From the NCBI RefSeq assembly GCF_030388325.1, contig NZ_CP103794.1, forward strand, positions 2,356,001-2,420,000: a stretch of DNA of 64,000 nucleotides. Direction: 5' to 3'. A model generated the notes under the pieces. That model did not search any database. It was not told where the DNA came from and worked only from the letters and a program-made list of their open reading frames with translations. The stretch is from Flavobacterium johnsoniae. GTDB lineage: Bacteria > Bacteroidota > Bacteroidia > Flavobacteriales > Flavobacteriaceae. Shown here one piece after another: positions 59,709-64,000 of this stretch. A program made the position numbers and the translations under genes. Each line of letters starts with the position of its first letter. Within the stretch, counting starts at the first letter, position 1.

Positions 59709-62708
59709 TTACCATTGCTCCAATGTGTCGCAGTGGTATTCTTTTTTCTCTTTTCTGGTTGGTTGCTGAGTGCTGTTTCCCTTATTCTTTTCTTGCAGCA
59801 TTTGTCCAATCAATTCATTTCTTTCCTTTGTAATCGCCGTCTGTTTTTCTGCGTCTTTTTCGATGTCAAAATAAACTACACCTTCAATAATCGTTTTTTC
59901 AGCTTTAGCATAAATAGATAACGGATTTTCGCTCCATAAAACAACATCTGCATCTTTACCTACTTTTAAACTTCCTACTTTATCGTCAATGTGTAATAAT
60001 TTGGCAGGATTCAGCGTAACAAATTTCCAAGCATCTTCTTCAGAGATATTTCCATATTTTACAGCTTTTGCAGCTTCTTGATTCAAACGTCTAGACATTT
60101 CTGCATCGTCAGAATTGTAAGCTACAACAAGTCCTTCATTATGCATAATTGGTCCGTTGAACGGAATAGCGTCATTTACCTCAAATTTGTAAGCCCACCA
60201 ATCTGAGAAAGTAGAAGCGCCTACGCCATGTTGTTTCATTTTATCTGCAACTTTGTATCCTTCCAAAATATGCGTAAAAGTATTTACTCTAAAATTGAAT
60301 TTTTCAGCAACATTCATTAGCATTAAAATTTCAGATTCTATATAAGAGTGACAAGTAATAAAACGTTCTTTATTTAAAATTTCGGCCAAAGTCTGTAATT
60401 CTAAATCTACTCTTGGCGCTTTTCCTTTTTTGTTTCCTGAATTGAATTTTTTCCAATTTTCATCATATTCTTTTGCTAATTGAAAATAATCGGTAAAGAC
60501 TTGTTCAACACCCATTCTAGTTTGCGGAAAACGAGTCGGATTGTCAATTCCCCAATTGGCTTGTTTTACGTTTTCACCCAGAGCAAACTTGATAAATTTA
60601 GGCTGATTTTTATATAACATTTCTTCTGGAGAAGAACCCCATTTCCATTTTACAATAGCAGAACGACCTCCAATCGGATTTGCAGATCCATGCAATAATT
60701 GAGAAATTGTAACACCTCCAGCTAAATCTCTATAAATATTAATGTCTTCAGAATTTACAACATCCTGAATCGTAACTTCGGCAGTTGAGTTATGACCGCT
60801 TTCATTCACACCTTTAGAAATTGCAATATGCGAATGTTCGTCAATAATACCGCTTGTAATATGTTTTCCTTTTGAATCAATAACAGTTGCGCCTGCATCA
60901 GAAAGATTTTTGCCGATAGCAGCGATTTTTCCATTTTTTATTAAAACATCACTTTCTGTTAAAATGCCTTCTTTTTCGTTTGTCCAAACGGTTGCATTTT
61001 TAAATAATAATGTCTGAGCAGATTGTTTTTTTGTATCTCCAAAAGCCACGTTCGGATAGGTTACTGGCATTATCGGATTTGGTTTTTCAGCTTTAGCGGT
61101 ATCTTTTACAGCAACAAACGGACTCGTTTTTACCGCATTCCAAACCAATTCTTCTCCGTTTGATAAAGTTGCTTTTCCGGATAAATTCTGCTGATTTTCA
61201 ATAAATCCCGTTAAACGCGTAAAATTAGATTTAATCGTGTCTGCAGGTTTGATTACTAATGTGATCCAGTTTTTAGCAATTGAGAAAGTGCTTTTTATTT
61301 TTTTAGAATCTGCAGTTGTAATCTCAGATTTTTGAGCTTCAGCAGTTCCGTCGATTTTCCATTTATAAATATCCTTACCAACTGTTAAGTCGTAATTGCC
61401 ACGAATATCTTTCGCCTTAATGTCATTTAGAATAAATTTAGAACCTTGAACCCAGTTTTCGTATAAAACCGTTTTTTCGTCAAAGATTTCTCCAGAAGTA
61501 ATAATAAAGTTAGCAAAGCTTCCCGTTTTTAAACTTCCTACTTCGTTGCTTTTTCCTAAAAGCGCAGCAGGAACAGTAGTTAAAGCTTCTAAAGCCTTTG
61601 TTTTATCAAAACCATATTTAATAGCTTTTAATAAATTAGGCTTAAAATCTTCTATTTTTTTTAATTTATCAGTCGTAAGAGCAAATACAACTCCGTTATC
61701 TGAAAGTACTTTTAAATTAGTTGGCGCCTGATTCCAGAAACGCATATCAGTCAATTCAATTTGATTAGAAAGATATGGGTTTGAAACATCATAAGCTTCA
61801 GGAAAATTAATCGGAATAATGAATTTTGCATTAGTATTTTTAATTTCTTCAATTCTTTCAAATTCATTTCCGCTTCCTTTTAAGATATAATTCAGTCCAA
61901 ATTCTTTTGCAATTTTTGAAGCTCTTAAACTGTTTAATTTGTCTTCTGTGGCAAAAACCTGAATCAATTTTTCGTTGGCGGCAAGTGCTTCCAATGATAA
62001 ATCTTTAGTTTCAGAATTTCCTTTTTTGTACCAATCCAAATCTAAATACATTTGACGCAATAACGCCATCATACCCATTAAAGAACTTGGATATGCCTGA
62101 CTTGTTAACGCACTTTTAGTAAACGCAAAATGATTGGTAATTTTATTTGCAATAATCTGTTTGCTTTTGTCTTCATTGTTTAATGCAACCAAAACGCCGC
62201 TTCCTTGAGCAACTCCGTCAACAACGTGAGTTCCTACAACTCCAAAACCTGCTTTCAGTAATTCATCTGCTTTTGGTTGATCATATTTAAAAGATTCATA
62301 ACCATTTACTTCTGGTCTAATGCTTTCGTTCCAATAATAGCCAGATTTTTTAGTGTCATAAATTTGATTTCGGTTTCTTCCTGGAGAAAGATTGTTTTTT
62401 GGAATTTCAATTCCAAAATTGGTATAAATATCTATAAATGACGGATAAATAGTTTTTCCTGTAAGATCAACACTGATACTGTTTTTAGGAATCGTAACAT
62501 TGGTTCCAACAGCGATTACTTTTCCATCTTGAATAAGTAAAGTTCCTTTTTCGATTTTTTGGGTTGGAGTAACATAAATAGTGGCATTTGTAAAAACAGT
62601 GTAATTTTTACTTTTATTATGTACACTTTCGTTAACGGGGAAATAGTCTTGAGCATGCATTTTTGTTAAAAAAAGGCTCAAAAAGAGTAGTAGTAGGGCT
62701 TTTTTCAT
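59709..62708 (-). CDS. Exported two-domain amidohydrolase (N-half degenerate, C-half intact)
   Basis: A 999-aa protein with signal KKALLLLFLSLFLTKMHAQ. Residues about 35-430 form an amidohydrolase-like domain whose metal motif reads YPSFIDIYTNFG (no HxH). Residues about 565-960 form a second one with all ligands: IIDEHSHIAIS, KFALGE (probable carboxylated Lys), TCHSYIESE, FTHILEG and NSDDAEM (catalytic Asp). This resembles imidazolonepropionase/prolidase-like members. An Arg/Lys-rich C-terminal tail (PTRKEKKEYHCDTLEQW) ends it. The linked gene downstream encodes a third domain of this superfamily. Substrate unknown; a peptide or cyclic amide is likely. Confidence 0.88.
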   Translation of the reverse strand: MKKALLLLFLSLFLTKMHAQDYFPVNESVHNKSKNYTVFTNATIYVTPTQKIEKGTLLIQDGKVIAVGTNVTIPKNSISVDLTGKTIYPSFIDIYTNFGIEIPKNNLSPGRNRNQIYDTKKSGYYWNESIRPEVNGYESFKYDQPKADELLKAGFGVVGTHVVDGVAQGSGVLVALNNEDKSKQIIANKITNHFAFTKSALTSQAYPSSLMGMMALLRQMYLDLDWYKKGNSETKDLSLEALAANEKLIQVFATEDKLNSLRASKIAKEFGLNYILKGSGNEFERIEEIKNTNAKFIIPINFPEAYDVSNPYLSNQIELTDMRFWNQAPTNLKVLSDNGVVFALTTDKLKKIEDFKPNLLKAIKYGFDKTKALEALTTVPAALLGKSNEVGSLKTGSFANFIITSGEIFDEKTVLYENWVQGSKFILNDIKAKDIRGNYDLTVGKDIYKWKIDGTAEAQKSEITTADSKKIKSTFSIAKNWITLVIKPADTIKSNFTRLTGFIENQQNLSGKATLSNGEELVWNAVKTSPFVAVKDTAKAEKPNPIMPVTYPNVAFGDTKKQSAQTLLFKNATVWTNEKEGILTESDVLIKNGKIAAIGKNLSDAGATVIDSKGKHITSGIIDEHSHIAISKGVNESGHNSTAEVTIQDVVNSEDINIYRDLAGGVTISQLLHGSANPIGGRSAIVKWKWGSSPEEMLYKNQPKFIKFALGENVKQANWGIDNPTRFPQTRMGVEQVFTDYFQLAKEYDENWKKFNSGNKKGKAPRVDLELQTLAEILNKERFITCHSYIESEILMLMNVAEKFNFRVNTFTHILEGYKVADKMKQHGVGASTFSDWWAYKFEVNDAIPFNGPIMHNEGLVVAYNSDDAEMSRRLNQEAAKAVKYGNISEEDAWKFVTLNPAKLLHIDDKVGSLKVGKDADVVLWSENPLSIYAKAEKTIIEGVVYFDIEKDAEKQTAITKERNELIGQMLQEKNKGNSTQQPTRKEKKEYHCDTLEQW

Positions 62709-62825
62709 ATGGTATTTACAATTTTGTTGCTAAAAATATGAAATATATGTTAGAACAGTTTTATTTTTTTTGAAAATAGTTTTTAGCTTATTTTAGATAT
62801 TTATTAATAAGCTGAATTTGAATAA

Positions 62826-63803
62826 ATGAAAAAAGAGAACAATATAAAATGGGGAATTATTGGTTTGGGAAATATTGCAAGCCAATTTGCAGCAGATTTA
62901 TCTTTACTAAAAGATGCAGAACTTACAGCCGTCGCTTCTAGAGATATTAATAAAGGAAAAGAATTTGGCGAAAAATTTAATGCTCAAAAAGTTTACGATT
63001 GCTACGATTTGATTTTCAAAGATCCAGAAGTTGAGATAATCTACATTGCAACGCCTCATAATTCTCATGCCGAACTGTCTATAAAAGCTTTAGAAAATGG
63101 TAAACATGTTTTATGCGAAAAACCAATGGCTTTGTCCTATAAAGATGCTCAAAGAATGATCGAAGCTTCTAAAAAGCACAATAAATTTTTTATGGAAGCT
63201 TTTTGGACACGATTTATTCCGTCGGTTCAAAATGTTTTGCAGAAAATAAACAATAATGTAATTGGTCAAATAAATTACATAAAAGCCGATTTTGCCTTTC
63301 ACGGAAGTGAAACCGAAAACAAAAGATTATTTGATAAAGAATTAGGCGGCGGCGCTCTCTTTGATATTGGCGTTTATCCTTTATTTCTATCTTATATTTT
63401 ATTAGGAAATCCGAAAGAAATTATAGCAAAAGCCATAAAACATAAAAATGATATTGATTTACAAACTTCTATGATTTTGCAATACGAAGCGGCTCAATCG
63501 ATTCTGCATGCTTCAATAGTTTCAGAATCTGATATGAAAGCGATTATTTCGGGAACAAAAGGAAGAATTGAATTAAACGCGCCTTGGTTTGTTGCCGATG
63601 TATATTCTTTATTTATAAATGAAGAAAAAGAAGCAACTTTTACTTTACCAACTTTAGGAAAAGGATATGCTCATGAAATTATGGAATGTCAGAATTGCAT
63701 TAGAAATAATCAAATTGAAAGCAAACTTTGGTCACATCAAAATTGTTTGGATTTGAGTTTGATTGTGGAAGAGATTAAAAATCAAATTAAATTACCATTT
63801 TAA
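62826..63803 (+). CDS. Gfo/Idh/MocA family oxidoreductase (cytoplasmic)
   Basis: A 325-aa NAD(P)-dependent oxidoreductase without signal peptide. The Rossmann motif is GIIGLGNIASQFAADL near 10, IYIATPHNSHAELSIKALENGKHVLCEKPMALS near 77-107 carries the family EKP motif with the catalytic Lys, and GGGALFDIGVYP lies near 174. It resembles dihydrodiol- or scyllo-inositol-type dehydrogenases; the substrate is unknown. Divergent from the amidohydrolase gene and followed after 72 bp by the YifB gene. Not closely similar to the Tat-exported member at 41713. Confidence 0.92.
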   Translation: MKKENNIKWGIIGLGNIASQFAADLSLLKDAELTAVASRDINKGKEFGEKFNAQKVYDCYDLIFKDPEVEIIYIATPHNSHAELSIKALENGKHVLCEKPMALSYKDAQRMIEASKKHNKFFMEAFWTRFIPSVQNVLQKINNNVIGQINYIKADFAFHGSETENKRLFDKELGGGALFDIGVYPLFLSYILLGNPKEIIAKAIKHKNDIDLQTSMILQYEAAQSILHASIVSESDMKAIISGTKGRIELNAPWFVADVYSLFINEEKEATFTLPTLGKGYAHEIMECQNCIRNNQIESKLWSHQNCLDLSLIVEEIKNQIKLPF

Positions 63804-63875
63804 TTTATTTGTAATAAAATATTTACAATTAATTATTTTTCATTAGTTTTAAAAAAGATTTAATGAAAGTAATTT

Positions 63876-64000
63876 ATGTTAGTAAAAGTTTACGGAAGTG
63901 CTGTTTTTGGAGTAGAAGCGACAACAATTACGGTAGAGGTTCATATGGATAAAGGAATTGGTTATCATTTAGTTGGATTGCCAGATAATGCTATAAAAGA
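63876..64000 (+). CDS. YifB/ComM-family Mg-chelatase-like ATPase, partial (N-terminus only)
   Basis: Begins at ATG 63876 and runs off the right edge after 41 codons. MLVKVYGSAVFGVEATTITV followed by GYHLVGLPDNAIKE is the characteristic start of ComM/YifB (VGLPD.AVKE). ComM is a helicase acting in branch migration during natural transformation. Only the N-terminal S5-like fold is in view; the AAA+ core lies outside the window. Confidence 0.88.
   Translation, partial: MLVKVYGSAVFGVEATTITVEVHMDKGIGYHLVGLPDNAIK

Overview
The window is AT-rich chromosomal DNA from a Bacteroidota bacterium, most likely a Flavobacterium of the F. johnsoniae type. Supporting signs are a SusC/SusD pair, a GLPGLI-family protein, TAnnTTTG-type -7 promoter elements, almost no Shine-Dalgarno sequences, lipoprotein-rich surface enzymes, and intergenic spaces full of dispersed palindromic repeats. 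I saw no rRNA, tRNA, CRISPR array, transposase or prophage gene.

Layout. (1) 1-4998, minus strand: cell-envelope housekeeping (partial LptF/G permease, LolA-like carrier, FtsK/SpoIIIE translocase, diacylglycerol/undecaprenol kinase), then thiol peroxidase Tpx. (2) 5410-6895, minus strand: a small redox group (short conserved protein, thioredoxin, 2-Cys peroxiredoxin). (3) 7021-27333, minus strand: a gene train that reads as a peptidoglycan/muropeptide utilisation locus. In transcription order it is SusC, SusD, NamZ-type exo-muramidase, MurQ etherase, sodium/solute symporter, a lipoprotein GH3 (NagZ-like) fused to a beta-lactamase-fold serine hydrolase, AnmK, a NagX-type membrane acyltransferase, a GHL10 glycosidase, an AmpG-like MFS permease, a TPR protein, a GNAT acetyltransferase and a signal-less cytoplasmic NagZ. 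(4) 27580-34319, plus strand, diverging from susC: a DeoR-type regulator, an esterase, a metallophosphoesterase/beta-propeller fusion, a second GHL10 enzyme and a stand-alone serine hydrolase. An FAD/Fe-S D-lactate-type dehydrogenase follows (34556-37459); it could consume the D-lactate released by MurQ. Four direct-repeat sites around the regulator gene are good operator candidates.

(5) 37868-41350: a TonB-receptor/GLPGLI gene pair. It is bracketed by an 82-84 bp direct repeat that duplicates the 3' end of the neighbouring Tat-exported Gfo/Idh/MocA oxidoreductase gene (41713-42870), so it looks like an insertion. (6) 43256-54218: amino-acid permease, a methionine gamma-lyase/cystathionine-type PLP enzyme divergent from an Lrp/AsnC regulator with a structured ncRNA-like element between them, lipoamide dehydrogenase, a hypothetical protein, lipocalin, a DoxX-like protein, PabB/TrpE-type synthase (with a repeat-derived segment inside the coding region) and TilS. 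(7) 54218-64000: DsbD, a heptanucleotide tandem array, AmtB, two exported amidohydrolase-superfamily proteins containing degenerate domains, a second Gfo/Idh/MocA oxidoreductase and the start of a YifB/ComM ATPase gene.

How the main system may work (inference). SusCD imports peptidoglycan fragments. GHL10, NamZ and the lipoprotein NagZ trim them at the surface or in the periplasm. AmpG and the SSS symporter carry amino sugars or muropeptides inward. Cytoplasmic NagZ, AnmK and MurQ then yield GlcNAc-6-P and D-lactate. No MurNAc kinase, NagA or NagB is present in the window.
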